A stretch of DNA of 17,020 bases, from NCBI GenBank assembly GCA_900549225.1, contig URNP01000027.1, positions 1-17,020 on the forward strand. The letters run 5' to 3'. Shown here in pieces: positions 6,391 to 14,741 of this stretch. The DNA is from an uncultured Eubacteriales bacterium (GTDB taxonomy: Bacteria; Bacillota; Clostridia; Christensenellales; CAG-917). Below the pieces are notes generated by a model, which saw only the letters and a list, made by a program, of their open reading frames with translations, was not told the DNA's origin and searched no databases. A program made the position numbers and the translations under genes. How positions within the stretch are numbered: the stretch's first letter is position 1; each line of letters opens with the position of its first letter.

Positions 6391-7680
6391 TTATTTGACG
6401 GTGTCGTCTGCCACGCCGTCGAGATACAAATGCGTGGGTGTGATGAGTCTGATTTCGTTGTGTTCTCCGTTTTTGGAATAAACTTTGACGTAGTTTGGAG
6501 AGTGTCCGCACCATACGCCCCTCGATTGAGTTTCAAAAAGCACGTTTACGGGCATACCGATTTGCTTGTTGAGGTAATTTTGGACGAGTTCGTGCTTCAA
6601 TGCGGTCATACGCTTTTGGCGATCGAGCACGATTTCGGGATCGAGAGTGGGCATACGCCCTGCCACAGTGCCTCTCCTCGACGAGTACGGGAATACGTGA
6701 ATATCAGAAAAGCCGACTTTTCTTGCAAACACCATGCTGTTTTCAAACTCTTCTTCTCTCTCGCTCGGGAATCCGACGATTATATCCGTGGTGATCGCGG
6801 GATCGGAATAGTATTCTCTTATGAGTCTGACGGCGTCGTAATACTCGGCGGTCGTGTAGTGTCTATTCATCGCTTTAAGCACGCTGTCGTCGCCGCTTTG
6901 CAACGACAAATGGAAATGCGGACAGAATCTCTTTAAGGTCTTTGTCGCGTCGAGGAAATCCTTGGTGATGACGCCCACTTCGAGTGAGCCGAGGCGCACG
7001 GAAAAATCGTACTTTGAGAGCATTTTCATAAGGTCCGTGAGCGACGAGCCGATATCTTTGCCGTATGCGGACAGATTGATGCCCGTCACGACGACTTCTT
7101 TTGCGACGCTGCTTACTTCGTCGAGTTCTCTTTCTATGCTCGCAAGCGCGCGCGAACGGCTTCTGCCGCGCACGTACGGGATGAGGCAGTAACTGCAAAA
7201 GTTGTTGCACCCGTCCTGAACCTTGATAAAATGCCTCGTGCGCAAGTTTATGATTCCGTCGTTGTCCTCAAAAACCGTGCTTATATCGAATTTGTCGGGA
7301 ACTATCTTGTCAAATTGCTCTTCCTCGCCCTTGAATTCGGTGACGATTTTGCGAGCAAAGTCGAGTTTTTGGTCGCTTCCCGATATGTATTGAACGTTGT
7401 TTTTGGCAAACTGCGAAAAATTGTTTTGCGAGGCGCAACCGCACACGAAAATCTTTGCGTTGGGATTGACTTTGAGGATTCTCGCAATGGATTGGCGCGA
7501 TTTCTTTTCCGCCTCTGCCGTTACTGCGCAAGAATTGACGACGTAAACGTCGGCGTACTCGAGCCCCTCTGCAATCTCGAAGCCTGCGTGCTCGAAAACG
7601 GCAAGCATAGCGTCTGTGTCGTACTGGTTGACCTTGCAACCGAGCGTAAATATTGATATTTTGGGAAGTTTCTCACTCAT
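6391..7680 (-). CDS. mtaB: tRNA t6A37 methylthiotransferase MtaB
   Basis: A 429-residue radical-SAM enzyme of the MiaB family that converts t6A to ms2t6A at position 37 of ANN-decoding tRNAs. The N-terminal UPF0004 domain has three cluster cysteines: C15 (LGCKVNQYD, the MtaB/YqeV form), C51 (VNSCAVT) and C82 (CGCASQ). The radical-SAM triad is C158-N-N-F-C162-S-Y-C165. A C-terminal TRAM-like stretch (PVNVLFETQSRGVWCG) is expected to bind tRNA. The ATG at 7680 is chosen over a TTG at 7704 because it begins the conserved N-terminus and has GGGGGA upstream. It overlaps the end of rsmE by 8 bases, which suggests translational coupling. Confidence 0.93.
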   Translation of the reverse strand: MSEKLPKISIFTLGCKVNQYDTDAMLAVFEHAGFEIAEGLEYADVYVVNSCAVTAEAEKKSRQSIARILKVNPNAKIFVCGCASQNNFSQFAKNNVQYISGSDQKLDFARKIVTEFKGEEEQFDKIVPDKFDISTVFEDNDGIINLRTRHFIKVQDGCNNFCSYCLIPYVRGRSRSRALASIERELDEVSSVAKEVVVTGINLSAYGKDIGSSLTDLMKMLSKYDFSVRLGSLEVGVITKDFLDATKTLKRFCPHFHLSLQSGDDSVLKAMNRHYTTAEYYDAVRLIREYYSDPAITTDIIVGFPSEREEEFENSMVFARKVGFSDIHVFPYSSRRGTVAGRMPTLDPEIVLDRQKRMTALKHELVQNYLNKQIGMPVNVLFETQSRGVWCGHSPNYVKVYSKNGEHNEIRLITPTHLYLDGVADDTVK

Positions 7681-8398
7681 AATCAAGTTCCCCCAGAGCG
7701 TCAAAAAGGAGCGTGGACGCCACTATCGAAGCGGTTTCCGCACGCAGAATACGTCTGCCGAGCGTGACGATTTGCGCGCCGCAATCTTTTGCTGCTTTTG
7801 CCTCGTCCTCGGTGAATCCGCCCTCCGCGCCCACTATCAACGCAATGCTTTTGCCTTGCAAATCGCAGTCTTTTATGCGGTTTTTCTTTTCAAATTCATA
7901 AGCGAAAAGCACGGTATCGAAGTTCTTGCACTCCTCTATAACGTCCTTAAAATCGCAAAGGGGCTCAACCTCGGTAAGATACGCCGAACCGCACTGTTTT
8001 GCCGCTTCGAGAGCGATTTTGCTTGCGCGATCCTGCGAAAATTTGGTTTCCGCAGTGTTGTGAGAAAGGAACGGGCGCACTTTGTCTACGCCGAGTTCCA
8101 CCGCCTTTTGTATGGCAAAATCGAGTTTGTTGTTCTTCAAAAGCCCTGCGTACAGGGTTATGTGAACGCTCTTTTTGTCAACCGAGCGCTGCTCGTCGAC
8201 CAAAAGACGCGCGTAGTCTTTGCCGATTTCTTTTATGGTGCAGAGCCTTTCGATTCCGTCGTTTGCGCACACGAGCACTTTGTAGCCGACTTTGTAGCGC
8301 AAAACTTTGGTCATATGCAAGAATTCGTCGCATGTGACGACGATTTCTCCGCTTGTCGTTATGTCGTGTGGACTTACAAAAAATCTTCTGATTTCCAT
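7673..8398 (-). CDS. rsmE: 16S rRNA m3U1498 methyltransferase RsmE
   Basis: A 241-residue SPOUT-class methyltransferase that methylates N3 of U1498 in 16S rRNA using S-adenosylmethionine. The N-terminus MEIRRFFVSP and an OUM/PUA-like domain (to about residue 70) are typical. The cofactor-binding knot is visible as LIVGAEGGFT (187-196) and LGRRILRAETA (213-223). The EQSGR-like motif of the family reads KQCGSAY (134-140) here, a variant. It lies 22 bases after prmA and has only a weak ribosome binding site, so it may depend on coupling with upstream translation. Confidence 0.93.
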   Translation of the reverse strand: MEIRRFFVSPHDITTSGEIVVTCDEFLHMTKVLRYKVGYKVLVCANDGIERLCTIKEIGKDYARLLVDEQRSVDKKSVHITLYAGLLKNNKLDFAIQKAVELGVDKVRPFLSHNTAETKFSQDRASKIALEAAKQCGSAYLTEVEPLCDFKDVIEECKNFDTVLFAYEFEKKNRIKDCDLQGKSIALIVGAEGGFTEDEAKAAKDCGAQIVTLGRRILRAETASIVASTLLFDALGELDYE

Positions 8399-8420
8399 AT
8401 TCTAATCGGCTGAATCGAGT

Positions 8421-9326
8421 TTACGCCTTTCGTTTGAGTTTGAGCGCGCGCCAGTCGTCAATCGCCATTCTGTCGACGATTTCATACCCTGCGTCGCTAT
8501 AGCATTGTACCACTTCGTCAAGCCTCGTGTCAATGATACCCGACAACACTATGACGCCGTTTTGATTGAGGTGCTTGCCTATGCTCTTTGAAAAACGCAT
8601 GAGGATATCCGCCGTGATATTCGCAAATATGAAATCGGCTTTTTGGTCGCCTTCGAGCAGATCCGCTCTTTCGATCGTCGCCTCTACGCCGTTAAGCACG
8701 GCGTTTTTGATTGCAAATTCAACCGCTTGCGCGTCGATATCGCACATATATACGCTCTTTGCGCCGCAAATTTTTGCCGCTATACCCAAAATGCCGCTTC
8801 CGCATCCGACGTCGATTACGTCTTTGCCAGCGACGTCCATAAGTTCGAGGCACATTCTCGTCGTTGCGTGCGAACCCGTGCCGAACGCCATGCCGGGATC
8901 GAGGCGCATGATCTTCTCTCCCTCGGAGGCTTTGTAGTCAATCCAAGTGGGAACGATGGTGATATTTCTCGTTTTTATGGGATGATAGTACTTTTTCCAC
9001 TCGTTTTCGTAGTCGGCGGCGTCGATTTCATCGGTGAGAATCTCGCCGAATTGCACGCCGTTTTTCTTCAACTCTTCGAGGTTTTGCAAGAGCGAAGAAA
9101 GAAAATCGTTGTCGTCAAGATCGCACATCGTGGACACTTTGACGACTTCGCTTTGCTCGAGTACGCTCTCGTCGACATAATCCCAAATTACGTCGCTTTT
9201 TACGAGGTCGAGAAAGTCTTGTTTGTCTAAAATGGAAACACCGCCCGCACCTGCGTCAAACATTGCTGACGAGATGAGGTCGGCGTCGTTATGGTTTGTA
9301 AAAACCGTGATCGTTTTGTATTTCAT
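8421..9326 (-). CDS. prmA: Ribosomal protein L11 methyltransferase PrmA
   Basis: A 301-residue class I SAM methyltransferase that trimethylates ribosomal protein L11. The N-terminal L11-recognition domain (1-~110) ends at NEWKKYYHPI. RLDPGMAFGTGSHATTR (141-157), the SAM-binding VGCGSG (173-178), the acidic D197-I-D199 and the NITAD motif (236-240) are all present. The start at 9326 is preferred over the in-frame ATG at 9344: it has GAGAG upstream and gives the usual MKYxxI beginning. It follows dnaJ in the common Firmicute order dnaJ-prmA-rsmE-mtaB, on the same operon. Confidence 0.94.
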   Translation of the reverse strand: MKYKTITVFTNHNDADLISSAMFDAGAGGVSILDKQDFLDLVKSDVIWDYVDESVLEQSEVVKVSTMCDLDDNDFLSSLLQNLEELKKNGVQFGEILTDEIDAADYENEWKKYYHPIKTRNITIVPTWIDYKASEGEKIMRLDPGMAFGTGSHATTRMCLELMDVAGKDVIDVGCGSGILGIAAKICGAKSVYMCDIDAQAVEFAIKNAVLNGVEATIERADLLEGDQKADFIFANITADILMRFSKSIGKHLNQNGVIVLSGIIDTRLDEVVQCYSDAGYEIVDRMAIDDWRALKLKRKA

Positions 9327-9381
9327 CGTGTATATCTCTCGCATTTGAGCGGTTTAGATTGCCATTTTTGTGTGATTTTGC

Positions 9382-10536
9382 TTATTGTGCCTTTTCGTCG
9401 TAGGCTTTCTTTTGCGGATACTGTTTATTTTGATCGGTGATTTGATCGAATCTCTTGAGGAACTCTTTTTGCTCTTTGCTTACGCCCTTGGGAACTTCAA
9501 CGACGACCTTGACGAACATATCGCCCTTGCCGGTGCCTTTGAGTTTCTTTATGCCGTAATTCTTGATCGTGAACACAGTTCCGCTCTGCGTGCCTTCGGG
9601 GATTTTGACTTCCTTATTGCCGTAAAGAGTGGGCACTTGAATGGTCGTGCCGAGCGTTGCGTCAACGATCGAAATAGGCACTTCGAGCATAACGTCGAAT
9701 CCGTTTCTGACGAAAAGTTTGTGCGGTGCGACTCTGACCTCGACGTAAAGACTGCCCTTTTCGCCGCCGTTCGAGCCTGCGTGACCTTCGTTTTCGTATC
9801 TGACGCGTTGACCCGAGTCGATACCCGCAGGGATATTGACTTTGACGTCCTGCACCTTTTCAAAGTGACCTGCGCCGCCGCATTTGGGACATTTGTCGGT
9901 GATGATTTTGCCCGTGCCGTGGCAAGTGGGACACACGCCTTGCGTGCTGACTTGTCCGAACGGTGTGCGTTGAGTCATAGTGACTCTGCCGCTTCCCTTG
10001 CATTGCGAGCAAACCTTGAAAGCCGTGCCGTCTTTTGCGCCCGTACCCTTACAATCGGAGCAGTTTTCCACTCTCTTGACGCTGACCGTCCTCTGAGTGC
10101 CGAACGCCGCTTCTTCAAACGTAATGGTGACGCCGACGAGGATATCCTGACCTCTTTGAGGTGCGTTTGCGCGTTGCGAGCGTGACGAGCCGCCTCCGAA
10201 TCCGGAGAATATAGACGAGAATATATCGTCCATATCGAATCCGAATCCGCCGCTCGAAAATCCGCTACCGTCTCCGAATCCGCCTGCGCCCATTTGAGGA
10301 CCGTTTTCGTCGCCGTAGGTGTCGTATGCCGCACGCTTTTGAGGGTCGGAAAGCACTTCGTAGGCATGGTTTATATCCTTAAACTTCGCCTCGGCGTCCT
10401 TCTTTTCCTGCTCGCTTGCGGATACGTACATATCGGGGTGATACTTCTTTGCGAGTTTACGATAGGCGAGTTTCAATTCGTCTGCGTTTGCGCTCTTGTC
10501 TACGCCCAGTATTTCGTAATAATTCTTTGCTGCCAT
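9382..10536 (-). CDS. dnaJ: Chaperone DnaJ (Hsp40, type I)
   Basis: A 384-residue co-chaperone that delivers unfolded proteins to DnaK and stimulates its ATPase. The J domain (1-~73) holds the H33-P-D35 motif. A Gly/Phe-rich linker spans ~80-118. Four zinc-finger repeats follow: CSDCKGTG (159-166), CSQCKGSG (176-183), CPTCHGTG (202-209) and CPKCGGAG (216-223). The substrate-binding C-terminal domains complete the protein. It lies 146 bases after dnaK. The ribosome binding site is weak; GAGG lies about 15 bases upstream of the ATG. That fits a lower dosage of DnaJ than of DnaK. Confidence 0.97.
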   Translation of the reverse strand: MAAKNYYEILGVDKSANADELKLAYRKLAKKYHPDMYVSASEQEKKDAEAKFKDINHAYEVLSDPQKRAAYDTYGDENGPQMGAGGFGDGSGFSSGGFGFDMDDIFSSIFSGFGGGSSRSQRANAPQRGQDILVGVTITFEEAAFGTQRTVSVKRVENCSDCKGTGAKDGTAFKVCSQCKGSGRVTMTQRTPFGQVSTQGVCPTCHGTGKIITDKCPKCGGAGHFEKVQDVKVNIPAGIDSGQRVRYENEGHAGSNGGEKGSLYVEVRVAPHKLFVRNGFDVMLEVPISIVDATLGTTIQVPTLYGNKEVKIPEGTQSGTVFTIKNYGIKKLKGTGKGDMFVKVVVEVPKGVSKEQKEFLKRFDQITDQNKQYPQKKAYDEKAQ

Positions 10537-10631
10537 AATCTATGTTTCAACCTCTTCGGTTGCCTTTTTTCGTATTCGAGCGTCTTGCGACGCATTTTGC
10601 CGATTCTATCGACTTCCGTTTTATACGCCTC

Positions 10632-10655
10632 GGCGCAACGGTTGCCCGTTGCGCC
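10632..10655 (-). other. Perfect hairpin between dnaK and dnaJ
   Basis: GGCGCAACG (10632-10640), a 6-base loop and CGTTGCGCC (10647-10655) give a perfect 9-bp GC-rich stem in the 146-base dnaK-dnaJ gap. No T run follows on the minus strand, so it is not a classic terminator. It may stabilise the dnaK message or mark an mRNA processing point. A weaker AACC/GGTT hairpin lies at about 10545-10560, nearer dnaJ. Confidence 0.6.
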
Positions 10656-10682
10656 TCGACTCAATATCGTTTTTTATTCGGA

Positions 10683-12524
10683 TCAGTCAACCGTGCCGTC
10701 AACTCCGCCGTCCGGATTTGCTCCGCCTTGGAAGTCGTCGGGATTGATGCCTGCCGCTTTTGCAGCCTCTGCAGCCGCTTCGGGGTTCTGTTGATAGAAC
10801 TTCGTGAAGATAGGATCAGTAACTTTGGTGAGTTTTTCGACGACCGCTTTGACGTCTTCCTCGTTCTCTGCTTTTGCAAGTTCCTCCGTTGCGGCCTTGG
10901 TTGCTTCCGTAACGGCGTTCTTGTCTGCTTCTTCGAGTTTCTCGCCGTTCTCGCTCACGAATTTATCCACTGCGAAGATGAGTTGCTCTGCGTTGTTCTT
11001 TGCATCTACGACCGCTCTGCGCTTCTTATCCTCTTCTGCGTACTTCTCTGCGTCCTTGACAGCCGCGTCGATATCCGCTTCGGTGAGGTTGGAAGATGCG
11101 GTGATTGTGATGGATTGAGATTTGCCCGTTGCCTTATCGCACGCTTTGACGGACACGATGCCGTTTGCGTCGATATCGAAAGTGACTTCGATTTGCGGGA
11201 TTCCGCGCGGTGCGGGTGCGATGCCGACGAGTTCGAATCTGCCGAGCGTCTTGTTGTCGCGAGCAAATTGTCTTTCACCTTGCAAAACGTGAATGTCGAC
11301 TGCGGTCTGGTTGTCTGCCGCCGTGCTGAACACTTGCGATTTGCTTGTAGGAATCGTGGTGTTTCTGTCAATGAGTTTGGTGCATACGCCGCCGAGCGTT
11401 TCGATGCCGAGTGACAACGGAGTTACGTCGAGCAAAAGCATATCTTTCACTTCGCCTGCCAAAACGCCGCCCTGAATTGCCGCACCGAGAGCCACGCACT
11501 CGTCGGGGTTGATTCCCTTGTACGGGTCTTTGCCGGTGATGCGTTTGACGGATTCATAGACTGCGGGCACACGAGTCGAGCCGCCGACCATGATGACCTT
11601 TGCGATGTCGCTGTAACTGAGTCCTGCGTCTTTGAGGGCTTGTTGCATAGGTCCTTGCGTCGCTTTGACGAGATCCTCGGTGAGAGAATCGAATTTTGCT
11701 CTCGTGAGTTCCATATCAAGATGCATAGGCACACCGTTTTCCATTGCGATGAACGGAAGCGAAATCTTTGCTTTGGTCACACCGGACAAATCGATCTTTG
11801 CCTTCTCTGCCGCTTCTTTGATACGTTGCATTGCCATCTTGTCTTTGGTGAGATCCACGCCGTGTTCTTTCTTGAACTCGCTCGTGATCCAATCCATAAT
11901 GCGTTTATCGAAGTCATCGCCGCCCAAGCGGTTGTTGCCTGCGGTTGCAAGAACTTCAAACACACCGTCGCCCAATTCAAGGATAGAAACGTCGAACGTG
12001 CCGCCGCCGAGGTCGAAGATGAGGACTTTCTGATTCTTGTTCTCGTCCTTATCGATGCCGTATGCGAGTGCCGCCGCCGTAGGCTCGTTGATGATACGTT
12101 TCACCTCAAGACCTGCGATCTTGCCTGCGTCCTTTGTTGCCTGACGTTGAGAGTCCGTGAAGTATGCAGGAACGGTGATAACCGCTTCGGTAACCTTCTC
12201 GCCGAGATATTTTTCCGCGTCGTTTTTGAGTTTGGTCAAAATCATTGCGGAGATCTCTTGCGGAGTGTATTCCTTATTTTCGATTTTTACTTTATAATCC
12301 GAACCCATCTCTCTCTTGATGGAACTTACGGTATGTTCGGGATTTGCGACTGCCTGACGTTTTGCGATTTCGCCGACGAGTCTTTCGCCGTCCTTTGTAA
12401 ACGCAACCACTGACGGAGTGGTTCTCATACCTTCGGCGTTGGGGATAACCACCGCTTCGCCGCCTTCCATAACTGCTACGCACGAGTTTGTCGTACCAAG
12501 GTCAATACCGATTATCTTTCCCAT
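10683..12524 (-). CDS. dnaK: Chaperone DnaK (Hsp70)
   Basis: A 613-residue ATP-driven chaperone. The nucleotide-binding domain shows phosphate-1 motif GIDLGTTNSC (6-15), connect motif EPTAAALAYG (147-156), phosphate-2 motif DLGGGTFD (171-178) and the adenosine motif VGGSTRVP near residue 310. The substrate-binding beta domain, containing the LGIETLGG stretch, and a helical lid follow. The C-terminus is Gly/Asn/Asp-rich and ends GTVD. Length and the compact nucleotide-binding domain fit Gram-positive DnaK. An AAAGGAG site precedes the ATG. A small CCCG/CGGG hairpin (12540-12553) sits just upstream of it. It works with GrpE and DnaJ from the same operon. Confidence 0.98.
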   Translation of the reverse strand: MGKIIGIDLGTTNSCVAVMEGGEAVVIPNAEGMRTTPSVVAFTKDGERLVGEIAKRQAVANPEHTVSSIKREMGSDYKVKIENKEYTPQEISAMILTKLKNDAEKYLGEKVTEAVITVPAYFTDSQRQATKDAGKIAGLEVKRIINEPTAAALAYGIDKDENKNQKVLIFDLGGGTFDVSILELGDGVFEVLATAGNNRLGGDDFDKRIMDWITSEFKKEHGVDLTKDKMAMQRIKEAAEKAKIDLSGVTKAKISLPFIAMENGVPMHLDMELTRAKFDSLTEDLVKATQGPMQQALKDAGLSYSDIAKVIMVGGSTRVPAVYESVKRITGKDPYKGINPDECVALGAAIQGGVLAGEVKDMLLLDVTPLSLGIETLGGVCTKLIDRNTTIPTSKSQVFSTAADNQTAVDIHVLQGERQFARDNKTLGRFELVGIAPAPRGIPQIEVTFDIDANGIVSVKACDKATGKSQSITITASSNLTEADIDAAVKDAEKYAEEDKKRRAVVDAKNNAEQLIFAVDKFVSENGEKLEEADKNAVTEATKAATEELAKAENEEDVKAVVEKLTKVTDPIFTKFYQQNPEAAAEAAKAAGINPDDFQGGANPDGGVDGTVD

Positions 12525-12635
12525 ATTATTTCTCCTTTTCCCGCTTTTACGGGAAGAAAACTTATTTTCTTTAATTTATTGATTTTCGCATTTCTGCGGA
12601 AATTGCTTATTTGTTTTTCGTTGTCGTTTTGCTCT
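12525..12635 (-). other. grpE-dnaK spacer with two small hairpins
   Basis: This 111-base gap has no promoter that I can support. It contains CCCG-CTTTTA-CGGG (12540-12553), directly beside the dnaK ribosome binding site, and CGCA-TTTC-TGCG (12587-12598) with flanking T/A pairs. Such structures could affect dnaK translation or mRNA cleavage. That is an inference only. Confidence 0.35.
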
Positions 12636-13217
12636 TCACTCTTCCCAATATCCGACTTTTACGCTTGCCGGTCTTAAAAGTTTTGCTCCGAGCATATATC
12701 CTTTTGCAAGCACTTCCACGACTTTGCCGTTTTTGTGTTCGTCCTTAACTCTTTCGACCGCGCTCATATACTTTGCGTCGAAGTCTTTGTCCAGAGCGTC
12801 CACTTCGGTGAGTCCGAATCCGCCGAGCGCTCCGAGGATTTGTCCTTCCATCATATTGAATCCCGTAAGAGCCGCCTCGTCTTTGACGTACTTTCTTGCA
12901 AGGTCGCAATTGTCAAGCACGGAGAGCATCTTTTCAATCACTACGGATTGCCCGAGTTGCTTCATATCCTCCGCAATCGAATTGTTGCGCTTGCGATAGT
13001 TGTCGAAATCCGCTTGCAATCTCTGCGTCAGACCTTTGCAGGTTTCCGCCTCTGCTATCGCTTGTCCGAGTTTTTCTTCGAGTGCGGAGATATAATCCTC
13101 GTCGCTCATTCCCTCACGGTCGATTTCAAAGGATTTTTTGCTTTCCTCTTTTTCTTCCGCTACGGGCTCGGTGCTTTCGTTTTCGACTTGATTTTGTTTC
13201 TTATCTTTATCTTTCAT
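12636..13217 (-). CDS. grpE: Nucleotide exchange factor GrpE
   Basis: A 193-residue protein that releases ADP from DnaK as a dimer. The first ~40 residues are charged and disordered (KDKDKKQNQ, EEKEESKK). A long helix (about 45-105) for the coiled-coil dimer follows. The beta-domain signature lies near the end: VERVKDEHKNGKVVEVLAKG, then YMLGAKLLRPASVKV. The gene starts 1 base after the hrcA stop codon (TGA-A-ATG), with AAGGA 11-12 bases upstream inside hrcA, so the two are probably translationally coupled. Confidence 0.96.
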   Translation of the reverse strand: MKDKDKKQNQVENESTEPVAEEKEESKKSFEIDREGMSDEDYISALEEKLGQAIAEAETCKGLTQRLQADFDNYRKRNNSIAEDMKQLGQSVVIEKMLSVLDNCDLARKYVKDEAALTGFNMMEGQILGALGGFGLTEVDALDKDFDAKYMSAVERVKDEHKNGKVVEVLAKGYMLGAKLLRPASVKVGYWEE

Positions 13218-13218
13218 T

Positions 13219-14265
13219 TCAGTCTTCGTCCTTTTTGTCTTTCACGACGCTTGCAATGGTTTTCTTCATACAATCAAGAACGCCGATAACCTTTTTGTAG
13301 TCCATACGTTCAGGTCCTATGACGCCTGCCTCGCCGACCACCTCGTCGCCCACTTTGTACGACGCCGTGATGATTGCGCATTTGTCAACGCCTCTCTCCT
13401 CTTTGCCGATTCGCACCGAGAACTCAATCGAGCCGTCCTCGTTTGAAAGCAAGTCGCCGATATTCTCTTTGTCCGATATAACCGCAAGGAAGTTCTTTGC
13501 GTCCTCGACGTTGTTGTATTCGGGATAATCGAGCATCTTGAGTGCGCCTTCCACGAATACGTTTCTGTCGCTGTGCTCCGAAAGGTATATTCTCAATATC
13601 CCGAGCACGTCATCGAGTATGTCCTCGAATCCTTTGAGTTCGACGTCGATTTCGGCAAGGTCGAAGTTGTCCATATCCTTGATATTTCTGCCTTGGAAAA
13701 CCTTGTTGAGCACCTTGGTTGCGGTTTCCACGTACTCCGCCTTCACGTCCTCGGGAATGTCTATTGCCTTGTCGGCAATCATTCCGCTGTCCGTGACGAT
13801 GAGCACAACCGCCTTTCCGTTTTTGAGCGGCACGAGTTTGATCTCCTCGATGACGATATCCTGCGCGTTCTTTTCGACGATGAACGAGGTATAGTTGGTC
13901 ACGTCGCTGATTATCTTTGCCGCCTCAACCGACATATCCTGAATCTTGCCGAGTTTGTTCATAAACTTGTCGCGAATCAGCGCCGTTTCCTGATCGGTGA
14001 GCATATTGCCCTCAAACGAACTGATGCTTTCAACGTAGAACTTGTAAGCGTCCTTGAGAGGCACACGCCCTGCCGAAGTGTGCGGCTGTTCGATATATCC
14101 GAGCGCTTCGAGTGCGCTAAGTTCCGCCCTTACGGTTGCAGAACTGACTTCGGGCAAATATTTGCTTTGAATATCCGAACTGGACACGGGTTGTCCCGTT
14201 GAGATATACAGGTCAACCAATGCGTGCAATATTCTCTTTTTCCTTTCAGTCAACTCTTTTCCCAT
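13219..14265 (-). CDS. hrcA: Heat-inducible transcription repressor HrcA
   Basis: A 348-residue repressor that binds CIRCE operators and needs the GroE chaperonin for activity in known systems. The N-terminal winged helix is clear (LTERKKRILHALVDLY, then GQPVSSSDI and SSATVRAELSALEALGYIEQ), followed by the conserved HTSAGRVPLKDAYKFYV and a GAF-like C-terminal domain. ATG at 14265 is chosen because AAGG lies 6 bases upstream and the conserved N-terminus begins there. The in-frame ATG at 14295 abuts the CIRCE element, has no ribosome site and would lie at or before the transcription start. First gene of the operon; a CIRCE at 14298-14324 implies autoregulation. Confidence 0.95.
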   Translation of the reverse strand: MGKELTERKKRILHALVDLYISTGQPVSSSDIQSKYLPEVSSATVRAELSALEALGYIEQPHTSAGRVPLKDAYKFYVESISSFEGNMLTDQETALIRDKFMNKLGKIQDMSVEAAKIISDVTNYTSFIVEKNAQDIVIEEIKLVPLKNGKAVVLIVTDSGMIADKAIDIPEDVKAEYVETATKVLNKVFQGRNIKDMDNFDLAEIDVELKGFEDILDDVLGILRIYLSEHSDRNVFVEGALKMLDYPEYNNVEDAKNFLAVISDKENIGDLLSNEDGSIEFSVRIGKEERGVDKCAIITASYKVGDEVVGEAGVIGPERMDYKKVIGVLDCMKKTIASVVKDKKDED

Positions 14266-14297
14266 AACAGACCTTGTTTTCTCGCTCAAGACCATTG

Positions 14298-14324
14298 CTA
14301 GCAGTCTTTCGCTTTGATTGCTAA
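14298..14324. promoter_or_regulatory. CIRCE operator (degenerate) for HrcA
   Basis: On the minus strand the sequence reads TTAGCAATC, nine bases (AAAGCGAAA), then GACTGCTAG. The known CIRCE is TTAGCACTC-N9-GAGTGCTAA, so spacing is exact and 15 of 18 half-site bases match. The two internal mismatches do not pair with each other, which weakens the palindrome. It begins one base after the -10 box, the classic position for HrcA repression. Confidence 0.88.
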
Positions 14325-14325
14325 C

Positions 14326-14354
14326 AGTATATGTCCATATTTGCCAATTGTCAA
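14326..14354 (-). promoter_or_regulatory. Sigma-A promoter of the heat-shock operon
   Basis: On the minus strand, a perfect TTGACA (14354-14349) and TATACT (14331-14326) are 17 bases apart. Transcription should begin within the CIRCE element. No second promoter was recognised inside the operon, so this one probably serves all eight genes. Confidence 0.88.
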
Positions 14355-14578
14355 TACTTTTATCACATTTTTTTAAAATTTTTTTGAGATTTTTTATATT
14401 TGTTTTCGCTCTGCTTTCACCGCTTACGCCCTATCGATTTTCAGCGACTTTATATTGATTATAATGTGTAATAAATATATAAAAGATACTAAAAAGCGCG
14501 CGCAAGAGGCAATGCACAGTATTATTAGCACCAAAGCGCAGCATAAAGAAGATTTTTTTATATAATACGAAAAATAGA
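14355..14578. other. AT-rich intergenic region, no gene supported
   Basis: This lies between the heat-shock promoter and the tRNA promoter. It has T-rich runs (14368-14400) and a TATAAT-like box at 14460-14465 without a good -35. A 33-codon open frame (14464-14565) lacks a ribosome binding site and is not called. Confidence 0.5.
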
Positions 14579-14607
14579 TTGCATTTTCTTTTTAAGTTTG
14601 ATATAAT
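14579..14607 (+). promoter_or_regulatory. Sigma-A promoter of the tRNA-Thr gene
   Basis: TTGCAT (14579-14584) and a perfect TATAAT (14602-14607) are 17 bases apart. They end 19 bases before the mature tRNA. Confidence 0.8.
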
Positions 14608-14626
14608 CCAAAAGCAATCTGAATTT

Positions 14627-14702
14627 GCTAGTGTGGCTCAGCAGGTAGAGCAGCTGATTCGTAATCAGCAGGTCGCCGGTCCGAATCCGGCCACTAGCTC
14701 CA
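14627..14702 (+). tRNA. tRNA-Thr (anticodon CGT)
   Basis: A full 76-base cloverleaf. The acceptor arm GCTAGTG pairs perfectly with CACTAGC; the discriminator is T and CCA is encoded. The D-arm is GCTC/GAGC, the anticodon arm GCTGA-TTCGTAA-TCAGC with CGT at 14660-14662, and the T-arm GCCGG-TCCGAAT-CCGGC. The anticodon reads ACG (Thr). The T-loop has TCC where most tRNAs have TTC, so the usual pseudouridine-55 position is a C, which is uncommon. The gene stands alone with its own promoter and terminator. T-arm sequences like its own recur twice downstream (14832-14853 and 14985-15006). Confidence 0.96.
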
Positions 14703-14741
14703 AAAAAAAGCGATGTGCAAAACGCATATCGCTTTTTTTTT
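14703..14741 (+). terminator. Terminator of tRNA-Thr
   Basis: GCGATGTGC (14710-14718), a 4-base loop and GCATATCGC form a 9-bp stem with one G-T pair. It is flanked by a run of A upstream and nine T (14733-14741) downstream, directly after the CCA end. A second, imperfect hairpin, AACTAACAG/CTGTTGGTT (14744-14782), is followed by ATTTTTT and could back it up. Confidence 0.9.

Noticed and set aside
14266..14295. Longer HrcA start at 14295
   Set aside because: It abuts the CIRCE operator at or before the transcription start and has no ribosome binding site.
14464..14565. Possible 33-residue basic small protein on the plus strand
   Set aside because: It has no ribosome binding site, starts inside a TATAAT-like box and shows no recognisable family; chance in AT-rich DNA is likely.
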